In this document: positions 34,835 through 42,180 of the stretch, one piece after another
Numbering within the stretch: the stretch's first letter is position 1
How the letters are laid out: the number at the start of each line of letters is the position of its first letter
DNA from: Sphingomonas sp. R-74633
Lineage (GTDB): Bacteria > Pseudomonadota > Alphaproteobacteria > Sphingomonadales > Sphingomonadaceae
Length of the DNA stretch: 64,000 nt
Direction of reading: 5' to 3'
Assembly (NCBI RefSeq): GCF_013416555.1
Contig: NZ_JACCFG010000004.1
Coordinates: 310,001-374,000 of the forward strand
Program-made: the position numbers and the translations under genes
The notes under the pieces: generated by a model
What the model was told of the DNA's origin: nothing
Databases searched by the model: none
Seen by the model: the letters and a program-made list of their open reading frames with translations, nothing else

Positions 34835-36700
34835 ATGCTTGCCAAGTTCAAGATTCCGACCAAGATCCTGGCGCTCGTCGCCATTGTCGCGGCGGTGGGG
34901 CTTTCCATGTCGCTGTTCGGCTCGAAGGAGCTCCAGCGCATCGATTCAAACTATTCGGATCTGGTCGAGAACCACATGCCGGTGGCGACCGAGCTGGCCC
35001 GTGCCAATCGCCGCGCATCGGACATGGCCTATGCCGGCTATCGCGCGCTTGCCTATGACGGCGCTTCGAAGATCGCGCAGGATGCCGACGACGTCGAGCT
35101 CGACAACTACAAGGCGGGCCAGAAGCTGCTCGATAATGCCGAGAGGCTCCAGCCCTCACTCAAGCCCCAGCTCGACGACTTCCGCGCCCGGTTTGCCAAG
35201 ATCCATGCGCTTGCTGCGCGCGCGATCGCGCTCGGCCAGAACAATGACGATGCCGGCGCCAAGGCGCTGCTCGCCCAGATGGATCCGCAGGTCAGCGACC
35301 TTGCGACCGTGATGGTCAAGTTCAACGACCAGATTGTCGCCGATGGCCGTACCCAGTCGGACGAGCTCGGCAAGAGCAGCGACACCACCACCTATACGAT
35401 GCTGACTGTCAGCGTGCTCTCGATCCTGGCGGCAATGGCGATCAGCTACTTCGTCTCGCGCTCGGGCATCACGCTGCCGCTCGCACGCCTGCAGGACACG
35501 ATGCGCACGCTCGCCGACGGCAACAACCGCGTCGAGGTGCCCGGCACCGATCGCGGCGACGAGCTGGGCTCGATGGCCAAGACCGTGCTCGTGTTCCGCG
35601 ACACCGCCCAGGCGCAGGAAGTCGCCGCGGCAGCCAAGGCGATTGCCGATGCCGAGCAGAAGATGGTCGTCGATACGCTTGGCGAGAATCTGGGCGAAGT
35701 CGCCAAGGGCGACCTGACCGCATCGATCGACCGCGAATTCCCGGCCGATTATGCAGCGCTCAAGAGCAATTATAACGAAGCGCTGACCAGCCTGCGCACG
35801 CTGATCGGATCAGTGATGGAATCGACCTCGACGATCCACACCGGCTCGAGCGAGATCGCCCAGGCATCGGAAGACCTCGCCCGTCGCACCGAAGCGAATG
35901 CGGCGAGCCTGGAGGAGACGTCGGCGGCGGTTGCCCAGATGGATCAGCGCCTGCGCGCAATGGCCAGCTCGGCAGGCCGCACCGTGGAGCGTGCGGACGG
36001 CGCGATCAGCACCGTCTCGGGCGGCCGCGCGATCGCCGATGAGGCCGTGCAGGCAATGACCCGCGTCGCGGACAGCGCCAAGGGCATCGACTCGGTCATC
36101 GAGGGCCTCGACAAGATCGCATTCCAGACCCGCGTGCTCGCAATGAACGCAGCCGTCGAAGCCGGCCGTGCCGGTGAAGCGGGCCGCGGCTTTGCCGTGG
36201 TCGCCGATCTCGTCTCGGCGCTCGCGATGCGCGCCGAGGAAGAGGCCGGCCGCGCGCGCGACCAGCTGACCGCCACCCAGACCGACATCGTCGCGGCAGT
36301 GGAGATGGTCGAGAAGGTCGATGGCGCGCTCGCCAACATCTCGAGCGACGTGGGCGAAGTGCACACGCTGCTCGCCGAGATGGCGACCGACAATGCGGCC
36401 CAGTCGACTGCGATCACGCAGATCAGCACTGCGATCGGCACGATGGACCAGTCGACCCAGCAGAATGCTGCGATGGTCGAAGAGACCTCGGCGGCCGCGC
36501 GCAACCTAAACACCGAAGTCAGCGCGCTTTCGGAACAGGCGGGCCGTTTCACGGTTGGCACCAATTCGGTGCGACCGGCATTGCGTCCGGCGGCGCGGGT
36601 GGCCAAAGCCGTCGAGAAGGCAGTCGCCTATGTCTCGCCGGTAAAGGCACTGCCGTTGGCAGCTGCCGGCGCCGGGGGCGAGGATTGGGCTTCCTTCTAA
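34835..36700 (+). CDS. methyl-accepting chemotaxis protein (tandem paralogue)
   Basis: 621 residues from ATG 34835, preceded by AGGGATATTTGCAG; an in-frame ATG at 34778 would run through the hairpin and is rejected. Transmembrane helices lie at about 10-28 and 190-210, with a periplasmic four-helix sensor starting LQRIDSNYSDLVENHMPVA. The sensor differs from the first receptor, but HAMP onward is almost identical (same QTRVLAMNAAVEAGRAGEAG hairpin). The C-terminus GEDWASF again fits W-x-x-F. This points to duplication with sensor divergence or replacement. A strong terminator follows. Confidence 0.95.
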   Translation: MLAKFKIPTKILALVAIVAAVGLSMSLFGSKELQRIDSNYSDLVENHMPVATELARANRRASDMAYAGYRALAYDGASKIAQDADDVELDNYKAGQKLLDNAERLQPSLKPQLDDFRARFAKIHALAARAIALGQNNDDAGAKALLAQMDPQVSDLATVMVKFNDQIVADGRTQSDELGKSSDTTTYTMLTVSVLSILAAMAISYFVSRSGITLPLARLQDTMRTLADGNNRVEVPGTDRGDELGSMAKTVLVFRDTAQAQEVAAAAKAIADAEQKMVVDTLGENLGEVAKGDLTASIDREFPADYAALKSNYNEALTSLRTLIGSVMESTSTIHTGSSEIAQASEDLARRTEANAASLEETSAAVAQMDQRLRAMASSAGRTVERADGAISTVSGGRAIADEAVQAMTRVADSAKGIDSVIEGLDKIAFQTRVLAMNAAVEAGRAGEAGRGFAVVADLVSALAMRAEEEAGRARDQLTATQTDIVAAVEMVEKVDGALANISSDVGEVHTLLAEMATDNAAQSTAITQISTAIGTMDQSTQQNAAMVEETSAAARNLNTEVSALSEQAGRFTVGTNSVRPALRPAARVAKAVEKAVAYVSPVKALPLAAAGAGGEDWASF

Positions 36701-36730
36701 GTTTCTGAGCGAGGCACCGCTCGAGCTTAT

Positions 36731-36767
36731 GGGCGCTCCGGCTTCGGCTGGGGCGCCCTTTTTTTTG
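36731..36767 (+). terminator. Terminator of the chemoreceptor pair
   Basis: GGGCGC...GCGCCC stem with an inner CCGGC-TTCG-GCTGG helix and a run of nine T. It lies 30 bp after the second receptor stop. Confidence 0.9.
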
Positions 36768-36815
36768 GTTAGGCGTGCGATCGCCTGCACCAGCCAGGCC
36801 ATGCAGAGGTCAAGA

Positions 36816-36850
36816 AAAAGGGCGCCGCGGCTTTCGCCGGGCGCCCTTTT
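36816..36850 (-). terminator. Terminator of flaF
   Basis: AAAAGGGCGCC and GGCGCCCTTTT are perfect 11-base arms around a GC-rich 13-base loop. On the minus strand the stem is followed by TTTTT. It lies just after the flaF stop and has T-runs on both sides, so it may also stop plus-strand transcripts. Confidence 0.85.
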
Positions 36851-36869
36851 CTGTCGGCTCTGAGAAGGG

Positions 36870-37235
36870 TCAGGCTGCGACGCGCTGCTGCGGTGCGCGC
36901 AGGCCTTCCATGATCGAGCGGTTCACGTCGATCAGCTCGCGGATACGCTCGCGGCCGGCGATCACGTCGCTGGTGAAGCGATCGATCCACAGCGCGAGCG
37001 AGACGATCTGCGCGCGAAGATCCCGCGGCAGGCCGTTATTGGGATCGTTGCAGTCCTGGTGGAAGGCGTGCCACATCTGGCGATTGCGGTGCAGCGACGG
37101 CATCAGCAGCGCGCCCTTCAGTCCGCGCTCTTCCGCTTCCATCATCTCGCCGGTGATCTCGCTCAAGAGTCTGAGCTCCGCCGAGCGCGGCGTTTCGGCC
37201 CGGGCACGGGCCGCCTGATAGGCAGTAAGGGTCAT
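36870..37235 (-). CDS. flaF: flagellar biosynthesis regulator FlaF
   Basis: 121 residues from ATG 37235 (MTLTAYQAARARAETPRSAELRLL, in part); a longer start at 37262 lacks the family N-terminus. The blocks NRQMWHAFHQDCNDPNNGLP and RAQIVSLALWIDRFTSDV, ending LIDVNRSIMEGL, are those of FlaF. In Caulobacter FlaF is needed for flagellin secretion and works against FlbT, which represses flagellin translation; neither flbT nor flagellin genes are in this window. TCCTAGAAT, a variant of the shared promoter octamer, lies 26 bp upstream. Confidence 0.88.
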   Translation of the reverse strand: MTLTAYQAARARAETPRSAELRLLSEITGEMMEAEERGLKGALLMPSLHRNRQMWHAFHQDCNDPNNGLPRDLRAQIVSLALWIDRFTSDVIAGRERIRELIDVNRSIMEGLRAPQQRVAA

Positions 37236-37260
37236 GCTGGCTCCATATGCTTGACCCTTC

Positions 37261-37269
37261 ATTCTAGGA
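37261..37269 (-). promoter_or_regulatory. TCCTAGAAT, variant promoter element of flaF
   Basis: Minus-strand TCCTAGAAT, one mismatch from the shared element, with the same ATCG flank as the porin copy. It lies back to back with the TCCTATAAG of the HAD gene, so the 90-bp gap holds two divergent promoters. Confidence 0.35.
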
Positions 37270-37296
37270 CGATTGCGACCGCTCCGGGCACGAACA

Positions 37297-37305
37297 TCCT
37301 ATAAG
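37297..37305 (+). promoter_or_regulatory. TCCTATAAG element upstream of the HAD/methyltransferase pair
   Basis: Plus-strand TCCTATAAG 20 bp before ATG 37325, or 47 bp before the alternative TTG 37352. The latter spacing is closer to that at motA and flgI. Confidence 0.48.
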
Positions 37306-37324
37306 ATTACTGCGTCCACCTGAA

Positions 37325-39751
37325 ATGCGGGCGCGCATCCGGGGAAAATCATTGACCAACGCGATCCTTCCGCACGCGCTGCCCTCGGCGCTCGACGCCT
37401 ATCCGGGCGTGACCCTGCTTTCGCTCGACTGTTTCGACACTTTGCTGTGGCGCGACGTCCACGCGCCCGTCGACCTGTTCAACGCGCTGGGCGAGGCCAA
37501 CCTCCTGCAGCGTGCCTGGGCCGAGCAGACCGCGCGCAGCAGCGCCGCGGTTCGCCACCGCCGCGACGAAGTCCATATCGACGAGATTTATGCCGAGCTG
37601 ATGCCCAATGCGAGCGCCGCCGAGCGTGCCGCCGCGGTGCAGGACGAGCTCGACGCCGAAGCGCGCCACTGCTTCGCCTTCAAGCCCACCGTCGAGCTGA
37701 TGCGCGCCGCCAAGGCCAAGGGCATCGAGACGATCATCGTTTCCGACACCTATCTGGACGAGAAGCAGCTGCGCGGCCTTATCGCTGCCGCCGCCGGCGA
37801 GGAAGTCGCCGGGCTGATCGGCCGCATCTTCTGCTCGTCGCACTATGGCAAGGCGAAGAGCGAGGGGCTGTACGAGCCGGTGCTCAAGGCGCTGAAGCTT
37901 TCGCCCGACAAGATCCTGCACATCGGCGACAACAAGAAGGCGGACGTCGACGGCGTCGCCCCCTTCGGCGTCAACACGCTACACCTGGTGCAGTTCACCG
38001 AAGCCAGCCAGCAGCGCATCCGCCTGGAGAGCGCGATCAGTTCGATCTTCCACGGTACCGAGGCGGGCACCGCCCTCACCCACCAGCCGCACCGCGCGAC
38101 GATCGCCGCGTTCGAGCCGCAGGTCGAGGGTAGCGCCGAAATGCTGGGCTACACCACGCTCGGCCCGCTGTTCGCCGGCTTCGACCGCTGGCTGGTCGAG
38201 GAGGCCAAGGCACTGCAGGCCGCGAATGGCGGTACGGTCCATGCCGTGTTCCTGATGCGCGACGGCTATCTGCCCCAGCGCGTGCATGAGGCACGCGGCG
38301 GCAGCGGCCATGCCGTGGAAATCAGCCGTTTCACCGGCACCGCCGCGTCGCTCCGCGATCCCGAGGCGGTGAACCGCTATCTCCAGCGCGAGATCCTGAG
38401 CGACCTGAACGCCGTGGCCAAGCAGCTCCTGCTGCCGGCGCCCGAGGCCGCCAAGTTCGTCAAGGATCTTGGCCGTCCGGTCGCCTTCCTGAAGGCGGTG
38501 CAGGAGCCGCAGCGCATGCGCCGCATAAACCAGGCCTCGCGCGCATTCGCCGAGCGGCTGATCGCGCATGTCCGCAAGACCGTGAACCCGGCACCGGGCG
38601 ACACGCTGATGCTGGTCGACCTGGGCTATAACGGCTCGGTCCAGAACGATGTCGACGGCCTGCTCGCCAGCAAGCTCGGCGTGAAGGTCGCCGGCCGCTA
38701 TCTGCTGCTGCGCGAACAGTCGCGCAGCGGCTTCGATAAGAAGGGCTTTATCGGCCACGACGATTATGACTGCGCCGCGCTCGAAGCGCTCTGCGCCAAC
38801 GTCGCCGTGCTCGAGCAGCTCTGCACCGCCGCGCAGGGCTCGGTGGTCGATTACGAAAAGGACGGCACCTCGATCCGCCGCGGCAACTCGATCAAGTCGC
38901 GCCAGTCCGATGTGCGCGACCGGGTGCAGGCCGGCTGCCTGCGCTTCGTGCGCGACGAAGGCACCGTGACGATCCGCGCGGCCGAACCGCCGCACCAGAG
39001 CGTGATGTGGCGCCGCGGCGCCGCGGGCGTGCTCGGCCGGCTGATGTACGTGCCGCTCGAAGCCGAGCTCAACGTGCTCGCCGAGTTCGAACATGACATC
39101 AACCTGGGCGTGGACAACACCGTCTCGCTGTTCGACGCCGGCATCGCCAAGAAGGGCCTGCGCCAGCGCGGCCTGTTCTACATGAAGGGCTCGGAGCGGA
39201 TGTATCTGCCCGCCGAGCTGCATGGCGAGGGCCTGTCGCTCAAGCTCAGCCTGCTCGCGCATCGCCGCTTCGCGCTGCCGCTCAAGTACCAGGACTTCGT
39301 CGACAACTCGATTTCGCTGCCGCTGATCGTGGCCGACGGCAACCAGGTTTCGACCGGCAACGTCACCGCCACGCCGACGCATGACGGCTATTATCTGGCG
39401 CCGATCCCGATCGGCGACAGCCGCTTCTCGGTGGGCGTGCAGTTCGGCCAGCTCTATGACTGGGTGCAGGTGGAAAGCGCGGTGTTCATGCCCGTCGACA
39501 CCTTCCTGAGCGACAAGATCCGCCCGGGCACCGGCGAAGTCGAGGCGCTGCCCTCGCTCGAAGGCATGGACCAGGTCGCCCCGCACCTCTTCCGCTGCGA
39601 GAACGAGTTCGCCTTCATGATGGTCCCGCCGCCGCCGCGCCAGGGGGACCGGCCGATGATGCTCGCGCTCGTCTTCCGCCCGATCGCGCCGCGCGAGGCC
39701 GTCGCGCCCGCACCCGCCGCCAAAGCCATCTTCGCCGGAGCCGTCGCATGA
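37325..39751 (+). CDS. large HAD-family hydrolase-like protein in the flagellar region
   Basis: Up to 808 residues. No ribosome site precedes ATG 37325; TTG 37352, nine codons in, has GGGGAA at a good distance. The N-terminal 230 residues are HAD-like: motif I SLDCFDTLLWRD, motif II IIVSDTY, Lys in YGKAKSEG and motif IV HIGDNKKADVDG. The middle (ADVHAVFLMRDGYLP-like region, residues ~300-550) and the beta-rich C-terminus I do not recognise. Related large HAD proteins occur in surface-polysaccharide clusters. The stop overlaps the methyltransferase start. The position between flaF and motA and the shared promoter octamer suggest flagellin or surface glycan modification. Confidence 0.7.
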   Translation: MRARIRGKSLTNAILPHALPSALDAYPGVTLLSLDCFDTLLWRDVHAPVDLFNALGEANLLQRAWAEQTARSSAAVRHRRDEVHIDEIYAELMPNASAAERAAAVQDELDAEARHCFAFKPTVELMRAAKAKGIETIIVSDTYLDEKQLRGLIAAAAGEEVAGLIGRIFCSSHYGKAKSEGLYEPVLKALKLSPDKILHIGDNKKADVDGVAPFGVNTLHLVQFTEASQQRIRLESAISSIFHGTEAGTALTHQPHRATIAAFEPQVEGSAEMLGYTTLGPLFAGFDRWLVEEAKALQAANGGTVHAVFLMRDGYLPQRVHEARGGSGHAVEISRFTGTAASLRDPEAVNRYLQREILSDLNAVAKQLLLPAPEAAKFVKDLGRPVAFLKAVQEPQRMRRINQASRAFAERLIAHVRKTVNPAPGDTLMLVDLGYNGSVQNDVDGLLASKLGVKVAGRYLLLREQSRSGFDKKGFIGHDDYDCAALEALCANVAVLEQLCTAAQGSVVDYEKDGTSIRRGNSIKSRQSDVRDRVQAGCLRFVRDEGTVTIRAAEPPHQSVMWRRGAAGVLGRLMYVPLEAELNVLAEFEHDINLGVDNTVSLFDAGIAKKGLRQRGLFYMKGSERMYLPAELHGEGLSLKLSLLAHRRFALPLKYQDFVDNSISLPLIVADGNQVSTGNVTATPTHDGYYLAPIPIGDSRFSVGVQFGQLYDWVQVESAVFMPVDTFLSDKIRPGTGEVEALPSLEGMDQVAPHLFRCENEFAFMMVPPPPRQGDRPMMLALVFRPIAPREAVAPAPAAKAIFAGAVA

Positions 39752-40560
39752 CCCTGCTGATCCATTCGATGTCGGAATTCTCCGACCTGATCCTCCAGAG
39801 CCTGCACATCGCCGGCGCGCGCAACATCGCCGAGGTCGGCGCCGAGTTCGGCGGCATGTCCCAGCAGCTCGCCGCCTATGCCCGCGCGATGGACGGCAGC
39901 CTGACCAGCATCGACCCCTGCCCCAAGCCCGAGTTCGTGGCCTGGGCCGGCCAGACGCCCGAAGTGCGCCACATCGCGGAGCCGAGCCTCGACGCGATGC
40001 CGGGGCTGAACGACGTCGACGCCTGGGTGATCGACGGCGACCATAATTACTACACCGTGCACAACGAGCTGCGCATCGCCGACGCGCTCTGCCAGCGCGA
40101 CGGCAAGCACTTCCTCGCGATCATGCACGACGTATCCTGGCCCTGCGCTCGCCGCGATTTCTACTATGCGCCCGAGCGCATTCCGGCCGAGCATCGTCAC
40201 GCGTACAGCTATGACGCCGGCGTGGTGCCGGGCGATCCGGGCTGGCGCGAAAATCGCGGCTTCCGCGGCGGCGGGCATTTCGCCTGGGCGCTGCACGAAG
40301 GCGGCCCGCGCAACGGCGTGCTGACCGCGATCGAGGACTTCCGCGCGGAAGCCGGCACCGAAGCGCGTCCGCTCGCCTGGGCGCATGTCCCGGCAGTGTT
40401 CGGGCTTGGCGTGCTGTTCGACAGCTCGGCGCCTTGGGCGCCTGCCTTGGCCGAGATGATCGTGCCCTGGCATAACAACAAGCTGCTCGCCGCGCTCGAG
40501 GCCAACCGCCTCCAGAACTATCTTGCCGTCATCGACTGGCAGGACCGTGCGGCAGCTTGA
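39748..40560 (+). CDS. class I SAM-dependent methyltransferase-like protein
   Basis: 270 residues, translationally coupled to the HAD gene (ATGA). The glycine region NIAEVGAEFGGMSQQLAAYA corresponds to motif I of class I methyltransferases. LTSIDPCPKPEF corresponds to the acidic end of strand 2, and VDAWVIDGDHNYYTVHNEL is the motif seen in Methyltransf_24-type enzymes. The C-terminal part (VPGDPGWRENRGFRGGGHFAWALHEGG, in part) is unfamiliar. Substrate unknown; a sugar or lipid intermediate for glycan modification is inferred from the neighbour. It is followed by an inverted repeat and the motA promoter. Confidence 0.72.
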   Translation: MTLLIHSMSEFSDLILQSLHIAGARNIAEVGAEFGGMSQQLAAYARAMDGSLTSIDPCPKPEFVAWAGQTPEVRHIAEPSLDAMPGLNDVDAWVIDGDHNYYTVHNELRIADALCQRDGKHFLAIMHDVSWPCARRDFYYAPERIPAEHRHAYSYDAGVVPGDPGWRENRGFRGGGHFAWALHEGGPRNGVLTAIEDFRAEAGTEARPLAWAHVPAVFGLGVLFDSSAPWAPALAEMIVPWHNNKLLAALEANRLQNYLAVIDWQDRAAA

Positions 40561-40563
40561 GCG

Positions 40564-40597
40564 ATTTGGCGGCCTGGCAACCCCGCGCCGCCAAATC
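40564..40597. repeat. Inverted repeat after the methyltransferase gene
   Basis: ATTTGGCGGC and GCCGCCAAAT are perfect 10-base arms around 14 bases (CTGGCAACCCCGCG region). No T-run follows, so it may be a weak or Rho-assisted terminator, or a structure in the leader just upstream of the motA -10 element. Confidence 0.6.
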
Positions 40598-40599
40598 CT

Positions 40600-40608
40600 T
40601 CCTATAAT
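40600..40608 (+). promoter_or_regulatory. TCCTATAAT element upstream of motA
   Basis: Plus-strand TCCTATAAT 34 bp before the motA ATG. As the first element of the long mot/che operon it would control all genes to fliL. Confidence 0.52.
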
Positions 40609-40641
40609 TCTGGAAACAACTGAGACATCGGGCGAAGCACC

Positions 40642-41526
40642 ATGCTGAACGGCATCGGATTCATTATCATTCTGGTCTGCGTGTTCGGCAGCTTCATGAT
40701 CTCGGGCGGCAAGTTCGAGATCATTGCCCATGCGCTGCCGCACGAGCTGATGGCCATCGGCGGAGCCTCGATCGGCGCGTTCATCGTGTCGAACTCGATG
40801 GCGACCGTGAAGGCGGCCGGCAAGGGCATCATGCGCTCGTTCAAGGGCGGCAAGTGGAAGGCGCAGGACTATAAGGACCTGCTCACGCTGATGTTCACGG
40901 TGCTCTCCACCTTCAAAAAGGGTGGTGCCACCGCGCTCGAGCCGCATCTGGACAAGCCGGAAGACAGCAGCCTCTTCACGCCCTATCCGCGCCTGCTCAA
41001 GGACCACCACCTGATCGAGTTCATCTGCGACTATCTGCGCATGATGACGGTCAACTTCGAGGACCCGCATCAGATCGAGGCCGCGATGGACGCGGACATC
41101 GAGAAGCATCACCACGAAGAGGCCGGCCCGCAGCACGCCCTCCAGATCATGGCCGACGGCCTGCCTGCAATCGGCATCGTCGCCGCGGTTCTCGGCGTCA
41201 TCAAGACGATGGGCTCGATCGACCAGCCGACCGAGATCCTCGGCGCGATGATCGGTGGCGCGCTCGTCGGCACCTTCATGGGCGTTCTCCTGAGCTACTG
41301 CGTGGTGGGCCCGCTCGCCTCGAAGCTGCTCGAGACCATCGATGCCGACCACAAGCCGTTCCAGATCGTGAAGACGGCGATCGTCGCCTACGCCCAGAAC
41401 CAGCCGGTTCAGGTCGCGATCGAGATCGCCCGCCGCATGACGCCGTCGGCCTATTCGCCGACCTTCCAGCAACTTGAAACCGCACTTGACGAGGCCAAGA
41501 ATGGACCAGTCCCAGCAGCTGCCTGA
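40642..41526 (+). CDS. motA: flagellar motor stator protein MotA
   Basis: 294 residues. Four transmembrane helices: two at residues ~1-50 (IGFIIILVCVFGSFMISGG), and two at ~170-225. The conserved proline segment MADGLPAIGIVAAVLGVIKT lies at the start of helix 3. The cytoplasmic loop between helices 2 and 3 carries the charged residues that contact FliG. MotA with MotB forms the proton channel of the stator. It is first in an operon with the chemotaxis genes, and its end overlaps the STAS gene by 26 bp in another frame. Confidence 0.96.
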   Translation: MLNGIGFIIILVCVFGSFMISGGKFEIIAHALPHELMAIGGASIGAFIVSNSMATVKAAGKGIMRSFKGGKWKAQDYKDLLTLMFTVLSTFKKGGATALEPHLDKPEDSSLFTPYPRLLKDHHLIEFICDYLRMMTVNFEDPHQIEAAMDADIEKHHHEEAGPQHALQIMADGLPAIGIVAAVLGVIKTMGSIDQPTEILGAMIGGALVGTFMGVLLSYCVVGPLASKLLETIDADHKPFQIVKTAIVAYAQNQPVQVAIEIARRMTPSAYSPTFQQLETALDEAKNGPVPAAA

Positions 41527-41818
41527 TGCCGAGGAGCGCGCACTGCGTCTCCCCGCCCATGGCACCACCGTCACGGCCGAAGATCTGCGTGTGCGCCTCG
41601 TGCTCGCCGCGGATCATGATGACGCGATCGAGATCGATGCGTCATCCGTCGAAAGCGTCGGCCAGGCCGTGCTCCAGCTCCTCGTCGCCGCGCGCGCCGA
41701 AGCTGCGAGCGGCGGCCAGGAATTCCGCATCGCCAACCCTAGCCCTGCATTCGTCGATCGCGTGAACCGCTGCCAGCTGGCCGCCGCGATCGGCCTCGAG
41801 ACCGGAGACGTTCTGTGA
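41501..41818 (+). CDS. STAS-domain protein of the chemotaxis operon
   Basis: 105 residues from ATG 41501. The stretch LRVRLVLAADHDDAIEIDASSVESVGQAVLQLLVAARAEAA (in part) is a STAS fold: a strand, then the Asp/Ser-Ser-Val block where anti-anti-sigma factors carry the phosphorylatable serine, then a helix. It starts inside the end of motA and overlaps cheY by GTGA, so it is translated with them. STAS proteins occur in some alphaproteobacterial che operons; the role there is not known to me. A serine phosphorylation switch is only a possibility. Confidence 0.75.
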   Translation: MDQSQQLPDAEERALRLPAHGTTVTAEDLRVRLVLAADHDDAIEIDASSVESVGQAVLQLLVAARAEAASGGQEFRIANPSPAFVDRVNRCQLAAAIGLETGDVL

Positions 41819-42180
41819 GCAAGTTGATCCTTACCGTCGATGACTCGGCCAGCATGCGTATGCTGCTCAAGACGTCGCTGACCGCGCAGGGCTTTCGCAT
41901 CGAAAGCGCCAATGACGGCGAGCACGGCCTCGAGCGCATGCATGAGGTGAAGCCCGATCTGCTGATCACCGACATCAACATGCCCAAGATGGACGGCTTC
42001 GAGCTGATCGAGGCAGTGCGTGCGCTGGGCGAGTTCCGCGGCACGCCGATCCTGGTGCTCTCGACCGAATTCTCGGACGAGAAGAAGGCCCGTGCCCGCT
42101 CGGCCGGTGCAACCGGCTGGATCACCAAGCCCTTCGAAGCCACGAAGCTGGGGGCGGCGATCCGCCGCGTGTGCCCGTGA
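41815..42180 (+). CDS. cheY: chemotaxis response regulator CheY
   Basis: 121 residues from GTG (GTGA overlap with the STAS gene). A single receiver domain: acidic pair in LTVDDSASMRMLL, phospho-acceptor Asp in LLITDINMPKMDGF, Ser/Thr in VLSTEF and Lys in WITKPFEATKL. It receives phosphate from CheA and controls the motor, or acts as a phosphate sink. A second CheY is encoded at 46.8 kb; which of the two binds FliM cannot be told here. Confidence 0.95.
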   Translation: MSKLILTVDDSASMRMLLKTSLTAQGFRIESANDGEHGLERMHEVKPDLLITDINMPKMDGFELIEAVRALGEFRGTPILVLSTEFSDEKKARARSAGATGWITKPFEATKLGAAIRRVCP

